Positions 16,380-24,048 of a stretch of 64,000 bases of DNA are shown here, piece after piece. The notes under the pieces are model-generated. The model made no database searches and was not told the origin of the DNA. It saw only the letters and a program-made list of their open reading frames with translations. The stretch comes from Poindextera sp963706385. GTDB taxonomy: Bacteria > Pseudomonadota > Alphaproteobacteria > Caulobacterales > Caulobacteraceae. Numbering within the stretch: position 1 is the stretch's first letter; each line of letters opens with the position of its first letter. Location of the stretch: assembly GCA_963706385.1 (NCBI GenBank), contig OY970153.1, forward strand, positions 1,302,001 through 1,366,000, given 5' to 3'. Made by a program: the position numbers and the translations under genes.

Positions 16380-17832
16380 GCAACGCCAGACGAAAGCCAG
16401 GCCGCTCGACCACCAGATCCCGCGCGGCGGGCCGTTCGACCAGTTTGCGCAGCAGATCGAGCAACGGCGCGGCTTCGGGGCTGTAGGCGCCGCGCGTGGG
16501 GCCGGCGGCGAGCATGGCGTCGACCTGTTCGCCGGGCATCACCGCCCGCAGCAGGAACTCCTCCTCGTCCATATGGGGGCCAAACCGCTTTTTCAGATCG
16601 GCCAAGGCCGGAAAATCGTCTTCGCCCTCGATCTCCCGCGCCCGGGGCCGATCCAGGATCGCGGCCTCCACCTGGGCGTCCACCGGCCGGGTCGGACGTC
16701 CGAAGCGGCCCATCACATAGCGGATCACCTGGTCGGAAACCTGGGCGTAGCGCCGCTCGCCAATCACGTTGAACAGGGCCTGGGAGCAGACCATCTGCGG
16801 GAACGGCGTCACCATGATCGGTTGGCCGAGATCGGCGCGCACCTGTTCGGTCTCGGCGATCACCTCGGCCAAGCGATGTCCAAGCTTCAGCTCCGCCATC
16901 TGCCGGCTCAGCGTGGTCATCACGCCGCCGGCGATCTGGTGGCGAAGAAAGCTGGCGTCGAAGCTCTGGGGCGCACCCGGCGGCAGGCCTTCGGCCTTGG
17001 CCAGCCGCCACCAGTAGTCGCTGACTCTCGCCAGGGCGGCGTCGTCGATGGCCACCTGGTGGCCCAGCTCCCGCAGATTGGCCACCATCCTCGCCGCTTC
17101 GGGCAGCGAGGTGCCCTCGCCGAGCGGGCCGATACCGACATGCACAGCCGATACGCCAAGCTCCGACGCCGCCAGACTGGCCAGGGGTCCATAGCCCAGG
17201 GTGCAATGGGCGTGGATCTCCAGCGGCTTGCCTCCGATGGCGGCCTTGATCGCCGGAACCAGGGTCCGGGCGCGTTCGGGCGACAGCAGTCCGGCGGGAT
17301 CCTTCAGATAAAACAGGTCGATGTCCGCGCTGGCGGCCAGTGATGCGGCGAAACCGGCGTAGAAGGCGTCGTCGTGGACATCCGACAGGGTGAAGGTCAG
17401 GGCGGCCATCACCTCGGCCTCGCCCTCCTCCTTGACGATCCGGGAGGCGTCCAGCACCGCGTCGGCGTCATGCATCGGATCGAGCATGACGAACCGGCGG
17501 ATGCCGTTGACCTGCAGCCGGCGATAGACCAGCCGCATGAACGCCGGATCGGCCTGCTGCCAGGCGATGAAACGCAGGCCGGTGGTGATGAACTGCAGCG
17601 GCGAGCGCGGCATCGCCGCGCGCGCCCGGCGGATGCGCTCCCACGGATTGTCCTGGAAATATCGAACCGCCACCGCCATGTGGCTGGAGGAGGTGAAGTC
17701 AATCGCGTGGAATCCGACCCGGTCGAGCTGACCGGCGATCTCCAGCATCTGGGCGCTGTTCAGGCCCGTCGCGCCCCACAGGCTTTGGTTGCCGTCGCGC
17801 ATGGAGACGTCGACCAGACCGATCTCAGCCAA
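16357..17832 (-). CDS. Biotin-dependent carboxylase, carboxyltransferase subunit (pyruvate-carboxylase-CT/HMGL-like), copy 1
   Basis: 491 aa. A TIM-barrel HMGL-like carboxyltransferase domain opens with VDVSMRDGNQSLWGA (residues about 8-22, the metal-binding RDG.Q motif). It contains FYLKDPAGLLSPERAR with the CT lysine region and EIHAHCTLGYG with metal-binding histidines, followed by a helical C-terminal domain. It lacks a fused biotin domain. The start codon is TTG at 17832, overlapping the biotin carboxylase gene by 8 nt. It resembles the carboxyltransferase of acetophenone-type carboxylases (HpeA/B, AcvC/D type) more than a housekeeping pyruvate carboxylase by context. The paralogue is at 62773. 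Confidence 0.85.
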   Translation of the reverse strand: MAEIGLVDVSMRDGNQSLWGATGLNSAQMLEIAGQLDRVGFHAIDFTSSSHMAVAVRYFQDNPWERIRRARAAMPRSPLQFITTGLRFIAWQQADPAFMRLVYRRLQVNGIRRFVMLDPMHDADAVLDASRIVKEEGEAEVMAALTFTLSDVHDDAFYAGFAASLAASADIDLFYLKDPAGLLSPERARTLVPAIKAAIGGKPLEIHAHCTLGYGPLASLAASELGVSAVHVGIGPLGEGTSLPEAARMVANLRELGHQVAIDDAALARVSDYWWRLAKAEGLPPGAPQSFDASFLRHQIAGGVMTTLSRQMAELKLGHRLAEVIAETEQVRADLGQPIMVTPFPQMVCSQALFNVIGERRYAQVSDQVIRYVMGRFGRPTRPVDAQVEAAILDRPRAREIEGEDDFPALADLKKRFGPHMDEEEFLLRAVMPGEQVDAMLAAGPTRGAYSPEAAPLLDLLRKLVERPAARDLVVERPGFRLALHAGAGLD

Positions 17833-19162
17833 ACGCCGTCTCCTCGAAAAAACGCGTGTCCACCCCGCCCGCCGCGAAGCGGGGGTCGGCGGCGATCAGA
17901 CGGTGCAGGCCGGCGGTGGTCTCCACGCCCTCGACCTCGAGCACGGCCAACGCGCCGCCGAGCCTGGCGACGGCCTCCGCGCGATCTCGCCCCGCGACGA
18001 TCAGCTTGCCGATCAGCGAGTCGTAGAACGGCGGCACGCGACCGCCGGCGTGGATGTGGGTGTCGACGCGCACGCCAGGTCCCGCGGGCCAGGCAACGGC
18101 GGTGATCCGGCCCGGCGACGGGCGAAAATCCGCGCGCCAGTCCTCGGCGTTGATCCTCACCTCGATCGCGTGGCCCTCGATGCGCACCATGTCCTGGCGC
18201 AGCCCCAACGGCTGGCCATCGGCGATCAGCAGTTGCTGTTCGACCAGATCGACGCCGGTGACCGCCTCCGTCACCGGGTGCTCGACCTGGATCCGCGCGT
18301 TCATCTCCAGGAAGTAGAAATCGAAACTCTCGGCGTCGACGAGGAATTCCACCGTCCCGGCGCCGCGATACCCGAGATGTTTGGCCAGGCGGACCGCGGC
18401 GTCCTGCAGCGCCTCGCGCCGCGCTTCCGGCAGGCCCGGCGCCGGCGCCTCCTCGACCAGTTTTTGAAACCGCCTCTGGATCGAGCAGTCCCGCGTGCCG
18501 AGATGGATCGCCCTGGCGCCGTCGCCCAGGACCTGAACCTCGACATGGCGGCCGCGTTCGATGAAGCGCTCGACATAGACCCGCGGGTCGCCGAAGGCGG
18601 CCAGGGCCTCGGCCATCGCCAGCTCGACCCGCTCGTCCAGTTGGGCGGGCGCATCGACCCGCTTCATGCCGCGTCCGCCCCCGCCGGAGACGGCCTTCAG
18701 CAGCAGCGGATAACCGGTCTCCTCGGCGCGCGCGCGGGCCTGCGCCTTGTCCGCCGCCGCACCGCCGGGCACGACCGGCAGCCCTGCTTCGAGCCCGACC
18801 CGGCGCGCCATGAGCTTGTCGCCCATCGCCTCCAGACTGGATACGTCGGGGCCGACGAAGGCGATGCCGGCCGCCGCCACGGCGCGGGCGAAGGCGGCGT
18901 TTTCGGACAGGAAGCCATAGCCGGGATGGATCGCGTCGGCCCTGGCCGCCCGCGCGGCGGCGACCACGTTCTCGATCGAAAGGTAGCTTTGCGCCGAGGG
19001 GGCGGCGCCGATGACCTGGACCTCGTCGGCGATCCGGGCCGGCAGCGATTGGCGATCCGCCTCGGAGCAGCCGAGGATCGTCGTCATCCCCAGCCGCCGC
19101 GCGGTCCGAATGACGCGCAGCGCGATCTCGCCGCGATTGGCGATGAACAGCCGTCGGATCAT
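17825..19162 (-). CDS. Biotin carboxylase subunit, copy 1
   Basis: 445 aa, full-length biotin carboxylase (AccC-type). It has the N-terminal IANRGEIALRVIRT, the ATP-grasp glycine loop AVSGGGGRGMKR, RHVEVQVLGD, the EMNARIQVEHPVTEAVTGVDL catalytic segment and INAEDW..DFRPSPG. It uses ATP and bicarbonate to carboxylate the biotin on the BCCP encoded just upstream. The ATG at 19162 overlaps the BCCP stop (ATGA). It is intact, unlike its paralogue at 61408-62770. Confidence 0.93.
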   Translation of the reverse strand: MIRRLFIANRGEIALRVIRTARRLGMTTILGCSEADRQSLPARIADEVQVIGAAPSAQSYLSIENVVAAARAARADAIHPGYGFLSENAAFARAVAAAGIAFVGPDVSSLEAMGDKLMARRVGLEAGLPVVPGGAAADKAQARARAEETGYPLLLKAVSGGGGRGMKRVDAPAQLDERVELAMAEALAAFGDPRVYVERFIERGRHVEVQVLGDGARAIHLGTRDCSIQRRFQKLVEEAPAPGLPEARREALQDAAVRLAKHLGYRGAGTVEFLVDAESFDFYFLEMNARIQVEHPVTEAVTGVDLVEQQLLIADGQPLGLRQDMVRIEGHAIEVRINAEDWRADFRPSPGRITAVAWPAGPGVRVDTHIHAGGRVPPFYDSLIGKLIVAGRDRAEAVARLGGALAVLEVEGVETTAGLHRLIAADPRFAAGGVDTRFFEETAFG

Positions 19163-19650
19163 GACGGCTCCAGGCGCACGTGCATCAGCACGGCGTCGCC
19201 TTCGATCATGGTGGCGTTTTCGACCAGGATCGCTTCGATCGTCCCGGTCAGGCCGGCGTGGACCGGGCTCATCAGCTTCATCGTCTCGACGATGGCCACC
19301 ACGGTTTCGGGGTGGACCTTGTCCCCGACCTCGACGAAGGGCGGCGCGCCCGGCTGGGGCGCGCGATAGAAGGTTCCCGGCAGGGGCGGACGGATCGCCG
19401 CCAGGCCGTCCGGCGCCTCGCTCCGGCCGCTGTCGCCATCGGCGAGCCCAGCAGCCGCGTCCGGGACGTCGGTTTGGCGAAGCTCCGCCGGGTCGGACCA
19501 GTCCCACTGCTGGGTCCAGCCCTCGCCCGCGCGGGCGATCTTCAGCACGAACCGGCTGGTGCGAACCTCCAGGCGGTCATAGGCGCCGCCATCCAAAATC
19601 GCCACGATATCGGCAACGTCGTCGGGTTCGAGCGGCAGATCGACGCTCAT
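19159..19650 (-). CDS. Biotin carboxyl carrier protein (BCCP), copy 1
   Basis: 163 aa. The N-terminal AccB-like segment (DVADIVAILDGG.YDRLEVRTS) is followed by an Asp/Ala-rich linker. The C-terminal biotinyl domain has the biotin Lys in VETMKLMSPV (canonical EAMKM; here ETMKLM). PGTFYRAP..GAPPFVEVGDKV is typical of AccB-type carriers. The start at 19650 overlaps the stop of a short upstream ORF (ATGA). First recognised gene of the minus-strand carboxylase operon, divergent from the IclR gene at 19783. Confidence 0.9.
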   Translation of the reverse strand: MSVDLPLEPDDVADIVAILDGGAYDRLEVRTSRFVLKIARAGEGWTQQWDWSDPAELRQTDVPDAAAGLADGDSGRSEAPDGLAAIRPPLPGTFYRAPQPGAPPFVEVGDKVHPETVVAIVETMKLMSPVHAGLTGTIEAILVENATMIEGDAVLMHVRLEPS

Positions 19651-19703
19651 CCGAGCATGGCCTTCGTGGCTTCGACCACGGCGTTGGCCGCATCCATGCG
19701 CAT
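19647..19703 (-). CDS. Short leader ORF overlapping the BCCP start
   Basis: An 18-aa ORF starting MRMDAANAVVEATKAMLG. Its TGA overlaps the BCCP ATG (ATGA), and a GGGGG run lies just before its first ATG. In-frame upstream starts would lengthen it to about 37 aa. The residue pattern looks like a protein C-terminus, so it could be a translation-coupling leader or the remnant of a lost upstream gene. I do not recognise a family. Confidence 0.35.
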   Translation of the reverse strand: MRMDAANAVVEATKAMLG

Positions 19704-19772
19704 GTCCCCCACATCTTTTCGCCGCACAGTCTCGGCGCCTGGATGCTGGCGGCAAGACATCGCCGGCGTTAG

Positions 19773-19789
19773 GTTCCATCACATGAAAC
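19773..19789. promoter_or_regulatory. Candidate IclR operator across the IclR start codon
   Basis: GTTCCAT-CAC-ATGAAAC is an inverted repeat with 6 of 7 matching positions. The right arm contains the ATG of the IclR gene at 19783. It lies in the 132-bp divergent gap between the regulator and the BCCP/BC/CT/HAD operon, a position suited to autoregulation and control of the operon. Confidence 0.4.
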
Positions 19790-20613
19790 GTACACCATCG
19801 ACGGCGGCTCCGGTGAAAGGCGTGCGCGCGCTCGCCCGCGGGCTCGACGTCCTGGCGGAACTCGATCGCAGCCGCGGCAGCAGCCTGCGGGATCTGCACA
19901 TCGCCCTCGGCCTGCCCAAGCCCACCCTGCTGCGGATATTGAAAACCCTCGCCGCGCGCGGTTTCGTCTGGCGCCGGCTGGCCGACGGCGCCTATCTGCC
20001 GAGCCAGACCCGCTCGATGGGCGCGCACGGCGACGGGCTGGCTCGCATCGCCGAAATCTCCTCGCCGTTCCTGAAGCAGTTGAGCGAACAGGTCGCCTGG
20101 CCCTCGGTGCTCGGCGCGCCGCGGCTGAACCACATCGAGATCATCGAGACCAACAGCCCCCTGACCGGCTTCGACCGGCTCAAGCTCGGTCCCGTCGGCG
20201 CCAAGCTCAGCTACATCCACACCGCGACCGGCCGCGCCTATCTGTCGGTCTGCGATCGGCTCGAGCGTCAAGCGATCCTTGAGCGGATCCGTCCGCCCAA
20301 TCCGCCGCCGGGCAGCGAGGAGGCGCTGCATCGCCTGCTCGACGAACAGGCCGCGCGAGGGTTCGCGACCCGCGATCCGCCGTGCAGCTGGGTGGGGATC
20401 AACAAGATCGACGTCGGACGGGACGGCCGCAAATCGATCGGCGTGGCGATACGGATCGGCTGTCAGCCGATCGCGGCGATCAACGTGACCTGGCCGGAAG
20501 GCCGCACGACCGTGGAGTGCTTCGTCGAACGGCATCTCGAGACCGTGCGCAAGGCGGCCGCCGACATCGCCGGCGAGGTCGTGAAGTCGACCATCCCCTC
20601 GCCCGCCGGCTAA
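19783..20613 (+). CDS. IclR-family transcriptional regulator next to carboxylase operon 1
   Basis: 276 aa. N-terminal winged helix-turn-helix (GVRALARGLDVLAEL, LPKPTLLRILKTLAARGFVWR) followed by an IclR effector domain (GPVGAKLSYIHTATGRAYL, CSWVGINKIDVG, SIGVAIRIGCQPIAAINVTWP). Members bind aromatic or short-chain acids. Divergent orientation from the biotin carboxylase operon makes it the likely local regulator. The start is chosen at MKRTPSTAAP; longer in-frame starts would run back through the BCCP gene on the other strand. Confidence 0.9.
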   Translation: MKRTPSTAAPVKGVRALARGLDVLAELDRSRGSSLRDLHIALGLPKPTLLRILKTLAARGFVWRRLADGAYLPSQTRSMGAHGDGLARIAEISSPFLKQLSEQVAWPSVLGAPRLNHIEIIETNSPLTGFDRLKLGPVGAKLSYIHTATGRAYLSVCDRLERQAILERIRPPNPPPGSEEALHRLLDEQAARGFATRDPPCSWVGINKIDVGRDGRKSIGVAIRIGCQPIAAINVTWPEGRTTVECFVERHLETVRKAAADIAGEVVKSTIPSPAG

Positions 20614-20635
20614 GGACAGCCTCTGGCCGAAGGGC

Positions 20636-21385
20636 TCAGATCGCGGTCTGACCGCCGTCCATGACGATGATCGCGCCGTTGGTGAAACTGGCCTCGTCCG
20701 AGCACAGATGCAGCACCATGCCGGCGATCTCCTCCGGACGCGCCGCCCGGCCGATCGGCGAGGCGGCGTAGAAGGCGTCCATGAAGCCCTGGTCCTCGAA
20801 CCAGGCCTCGGTCATGGCGGTGCGGACCAGACCCGGGCAGATGGCGTTCACCCGGATCGCCGAGCGCGCGTATTCGATCGCCGCCGCCTTGGTCAGGCCG
20901 GCCACCGCGTGCTTGGCGGCGACGTAGGGCGCCATGCCGGGATTGGCGATCACCGCGCCGACCGAGGCGGTGTTGACGATGGCCCCGCCGCCATGGGCCA
21001 GCATGTGCCGCAACTCGGCCCGCATCGCCAGGAAGACGCCTTTGACGTCCACCGCCAGGGTGCGCTCGAATTCGTCCAGGCTGGTCTCGTGGAACACCGC
21101 CGGCGGCGGCAGGACGCCGGCGTTGTTGAACGCCGCGTGGAGCCCGCCGAAGCGCTCGACGCAGGCGCGGACCAGATCGTCGAGCGCCGCGGGATCGGTG
21201 ACATCGGCGCCGGCGAACGCCGCGCGCCCGCCCGTCGCGACGATCTGCGCGACAGTTTCCTCGGCGCGGGCGTCGACATCGCCGATCATCACCCCCGCCC
21301 CTTCGCGCGCGAAGGCGAGGGCGACGGCGCGTCCGATGCCGGTCGCCCCGCCGGTCACCAGCACCGCCTTGCCCGCGTATCTCAT
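20636..21385 (-). CDS. Short-chain dehydrogenase/reductase (SDR), classical type
   Basis: 249 aa Rossmann oxidoreductase. Cofactor motif TGGATGIGRA (residues about 11-20), NNAGV, catalytic Ser in NTASVGAV and the YVAAK motif, with the C-terminal ICPG and FTNGAIIVMDGGQTA segments. The start overlaps the stop of the alcohol dehydrogenase gene (ATGA). It is the third gene of an SDR-ADH-SDR set in a lignin-monomer region. C-alpha or side-chain alcohol oxidation of aryl-propanoid compounds (as LigD/LigL/LigN do in SYK-6) is possible but not shown. Confidence 0.88.
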   Translation of the reverse strand: MRYAGKAVLVTGGATGIGRAVALAFAREGAGVMIGDVDARAEETVAQIVATGGRAAFAGADVTDPAALDDLVRACVERFGGLHAAFNNAGVLPPPAVFHETSLDEFERTLAVDVKGVFLAMRAELRHMLAHGGGAIVNTASVGAVIANPGMAPYVAAKHAVAGLTKAAAIEYARSAIRVNAICPGLVRTAMTEAWFEDQGFMDAFYAASPIGRAARPEEIAGMVLHLCSDEASFTNGAIIVMDGGQTAI

Positions 21386-22389
21386 GGCGCGATCAGCACC
21401 TTGCACTGATGGCTCCGGGTCTTCAGCGCCTCGAAGACCTCGGGTGTGGCGTCGAGCCCAATGGTGTCGGTGACCAGCAGGCGCGGCTGCGCCGCCCCGG
21501 CGTTGAGCGCGTCGAGCGCGGTTTCGAATTCCGGCCGCTTGAAGAAGGCCGAGGTCTGCAGCCGCACCTCCTTCGACACGGCCGCGAACGGCACAAAGCT
21601 GTCGGGCCGGGTGCAGAGACCGAGGATCAGGACCACGCCCTTCACCCGCACCTGGTCCACCGCCTGGGCGATCAGGCCCGGCAGGCCGACGCACTCGAAC
21701 ACGATGTCGGCCTTGCCGCCGAGCGCGCGATCCGAGGCCTGGACCGGCCCGTCGTCGTCGGAGGCGGTGATGAAGGCGCTCGCCCCCATCTCGATGGCCC
21801 GCGCCTCCTGGTGGCGCGCGATGTCCTGCACCACGACCCGCGCCGCGCCGAGCCGGCGCGCCCAGAAGGCGACCGCGAGCCCGATCGGGCCGGCGCCCAG
21901 CACCAGCACCCGGTCGCCTGGCCGCAGGTTCGACAGCACCACCGCGTGCAGCGCCACGGCCAGCGGCTCGACGATCGCCCCGTCGGCCAGGCTGGCGGAC
22001 TTCGGCAGGAGGACGCACTGGCCAGCGCCCGTCACCGCGTATTCGGCGTAACCGCCGCCCTGCAGCGCCATCTTCGCGCACCAGGCCGGCTCGCCGGCGA
22101 GGCAGGAGGGGCAGCGGCCGCAACTGGCCATGGGCACCACCGAGACCAGGTCGCCCTTGGCCAGCCCGGCGACATCGCGGCCCAGCGCCACCACTTCGCC
22201 GGCGAATTCGTGGCCGAGCACATCGCCCGCGCCCTTGCCGAAGGCGGGGTCCTCGCTCATGTGCAGGTCCGAGCCGCAGATGCCGCAGCGGCCGACCTTG
22301 ACCACCACCTCGCCGGCCCCGGGGGTCGGATCAGGCAGGGTCTCGACGACCAGCGGCCTGTGCAGCCCCTGCATCACCGCCGCGCGCAT
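21382..22389 (-). CDS. Zinc-dependent medium-chain alcohol dehydrogenase
   Basis: 335 aa MDR-family dehydrogenase. The catalytic zinc region GRCGICGSDLHM (Cys near residue 38) and GHEFAGEVVALG are present, and the structural zinc lobe SCGRCPSCLAGEPAWC is intact. The Rossmann motif is VLGAGPIGLAVAFWARRLG. ATG at 22389, 16 bp after the upstream SDR; the stop overlaps the next SDR start. Probably oxidises a secondary or primary alcohol in the same pathway as the flanking SDRs; substrate unknown. Confidence 0.88.
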   Translation of the reverse strand: MRAAVMQGLHRPLVVETLPDPTPGAGEVVVKVGRCGICGSDLHMSEDPAFGKGAGDVLGHEFAGEVVALGRDVAGLAKGDLVSVVPMASCGRCPSCLAGEPAWCAKMALQGGGYAEYAVTGAGQCVLLPKSASLADGAIVEPLAVALHAVVLSNLRPGDRVLVLGAGPIGLAVAFWARRLGAARVVVQDIARHQEARAIEMGASAFITASDDDGPVQASDRALGGKADIVFECVGLPGLIAQAVDQVRVKGVVLILGLCTRPDSFVPFAAVSKEVRLQTSAFFKRPEFETALDALNAGAAQPRLLVTDTIGLDATPEVFEALKTRSHQCKVLIAP

Positions 22390-22405
22390 CAGAGGCGCGC
22401 CGCCG

Positions 22406-23227
22406 TCATTGGAACTTGCCCAGGGCCATGCCGCCATCGATCAGCACGTGGCTGCCGGTCATGTAGTTGGAGGCGTCGGAAGCCAGATAGAGCGCCAGCG
22501 GCTTGATCTGCTCGGTCTCCGCGATGCGGCCCAGCGGCACCTGGGCGTCCCAGGCCTGGCGGACGACGGGATCGCGCAGCCAGCCGCCGCCGATGTTGGT
22601 CACGAACGGTCCGGGCGCGATGGCGTTCACCCGGATGCGGTATTCCGCCAGCTCCAGGGCGACGTGGCGGACCATGTGGGCCACGCCCGCCTTGGCCGGC
22701 ATATAGGGCAGGCCGACGATCGGCTCGCAGACCACCGCGGCGTTGGACGAGGTGGCGATGATCGAGCCGCCCCGGCCGCCGGCCTTCATCAGCCGCGCCG
22801 CCTCGCGGATGGTGTTGAACACCCCGGTCAGGTTGATGCCGATGCTGCGGTCCCAGCGCGCCGGATCGAATGTGTCGACCTGACCGTCCGGATTGCGGCG
22901 CCCTTCCGGGTTCCAGAACCCCGCCCCGGGATCGATCCCGGCGTTGGCGAAGGCGATGTCCAGCCCGCCGAAGGCCGCGGCGTGGGCGTCGAACGCGCGG
23001 GTCATCTCGGCCCGGTCGGTGACGTCGAGCCGGTCGGCCCGCGCCTCCAGGCCCTGATTTCTGAGCCGCTCGGCCTCGCGTTCCGCCCCGTCGCGGTCGA
23101 TGTCGGTCAGGCTGACCCTGGCGCCGGCTTCGGCCATGACCTCGGCGTAGGCCAGGCCGATGCCGGAGGCGGCCCCGGTGACCAGGGCCGAGCGGCCGCG
23201 AATGGAGAATTGGTCGAGCGTGCTCAC
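22406..23227 (-). CDS. Short-chain dehydrogenase/reductase (SDR)
   Basis: 273 aa. TGAASGIGLA cofactor motif (residues about 18-27), NAGIDPG, IIATSSNAAVV with the catalytic Ser region, YMPAK motif, APGPFVTNIGGG and TGSHVLIDGGMALG. An acidic residue after the second strand (DIDRD) suggests NAD preference. First gene of the SDR-ADH-SDR operon and 140 bp from the cupin gene upstream on the same strand. Role unassigned. Confidence 0.88.
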   Translation of the reverse strand: MSTLDQFSIRGRSALVTGAASGIGLAYAEVMAEAGARVSLTDIDRDGAEREAERLRNQGLEARADRLDVTDRAEMTRAFDAHAAAFGGLDIAFANAGIDPGAGFWNPEGRRNPDGQVDTFDPARWDRSIGINLTGVFNTIREAARLMKAGGRGGSIIATSSNAAVVCEPIVGLPYMPAKAGVAHMVRHVALELAEYRIRVNAIAPGPFVTNIGGGWLRDPVVRQAWDAQVPLGRIAETEQIKPLALYLASDASNYMTGSHVLIDGGMALGKFQ

Positions 23228-23367
23228 GGGAACTGCACCTGTCTGTTGCGAACGGGACCGATCGAGAGCGTTCTAGGGGCGAGAGTCAATTGATCGCGGG
23301 TGAAGGGTCTGTAATTTCAAGGCATTACCAAGGCCGTCATATTGAACGACGGCAATCGAACCAGACC

Positions 23368-23901
23368 CTAGCGGAACAGGGTGTCGACGTAATCCGCGCC
23401 GATGCCGTTGGCCGCGTAGTGGGCGCGGGCGGCGGCGATGTAGTCGTGGACGTCGAAATGGCCGACGCTGGCGCCGTTCTCGTCGAGCCAGATCAGCGGG
23501 CCGGTGACCACGAAGAAGATCTTGGTCGGCTCCGGCGTCTCGTAGCTGACCAGGGTGTGCCCCTCGCCCGGCGTCTCGTAGATGAAGTCGCCGGCGGTGG
23601 CGGTCCAGCTATGCTCCAGATAGCCCCACTTGCCCTGGATGGTGTAGGCGAAGATCTGGTGCGGGTGATAGTGGCGGTTCACCAGCCCCGCCTTCTTGGC
23701 CATCAGCACGTCGGCCCACATGTTGCGCTGGGGCGAGATCCACAGCGGTTTGGACGAGACCGTCTCGCTGATCGGCACCCAGTAGCGCTCGTCGCCCTCG
23801 GCCACCTTGGCCATGTAGACTTCCGGCAAGGCGTTGGGCTGGAACACCTTCTCGATCGGCTTGATGTCTTTCCAGAATTCGGTGTTCGCGGCTTCGACCA
23901 T
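23368..23901 (-). CDS. 2,4'-dihydroxyacetophenone dioxygenase-like cupin, copy 1
   Basis: 177 aa single-domain cupin, the same size as the Alcaligenes 2,4'-dihydroxyacetophenone dioxygenase (DAD). That enzyme uses Fe to cleave alpha-hydroxy-4-hydroxyacetophenone to 4-hydroxybenzoate and formate. The likely metal site is HYHPH in the first cupin motif and the His of ETPGEGHTLV in the second. The start at MVEAANTEF is chosen by length and by similarity to the paralogue at 56783. It sits beside a TonB receptor and SDR/ADH genes. Specificity is inferred from family resemblance. Confidence 0.75.
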   Translation of the reverse strand: MVEAANTEFWKDIKPIEKVFQPNALPEVYMAKVAEGDERYWVPISETVSSKPLWISPQRNMWADVLMAKKAGLVNRHYHPHQIFAYTIQGKWGYLEHSWTATAGDFIYETPGEGHTLVSYETPEPTKIFFVVTGPLIWLDENGASVGHFDVHDYIAAARAHYAANGIGADYVDTLFR

Positions 23902-24010
23902 GACAAACTCCTGGAGCTTTGGACTTGAACGAGCCGCGCCCGTCCGGACACGTTTACGCCCGACACATCGGCCGGGCGTTGTCCGTGGGCCACCATGCCC
24001 GGGCACGGTT

Positions 24011-24040
24011 GGCGGCCGATCCCCGAAGAGGTCGGCCGCC
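24011..24040 (-). terminator. Hairpin after the TonB receptor gene
   Basis: GGCGGCCGA (24011-24019) pairs perfectly with TCGGCCGCC (24032-24040) around a 12-nt loop, 8 bp beyond the TonB-receptor stop. The stem is GC-rich, but no T-tract follows, so factor-independent termination is uncertain. Confidence 0.45.
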
Positions 24041-24048
24041 GATCGCCG

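Noticed and set aside
16357..19650. Housekeeping pyruvate carboxylase or acetyl-CoA carboxylase
   Set aside because: Operon with a HAD phosphatase, divergent IclR and a paralogue fused by operon to an aryl kinase points to a catabolic carboxylase; still not excluded by sequence alone.
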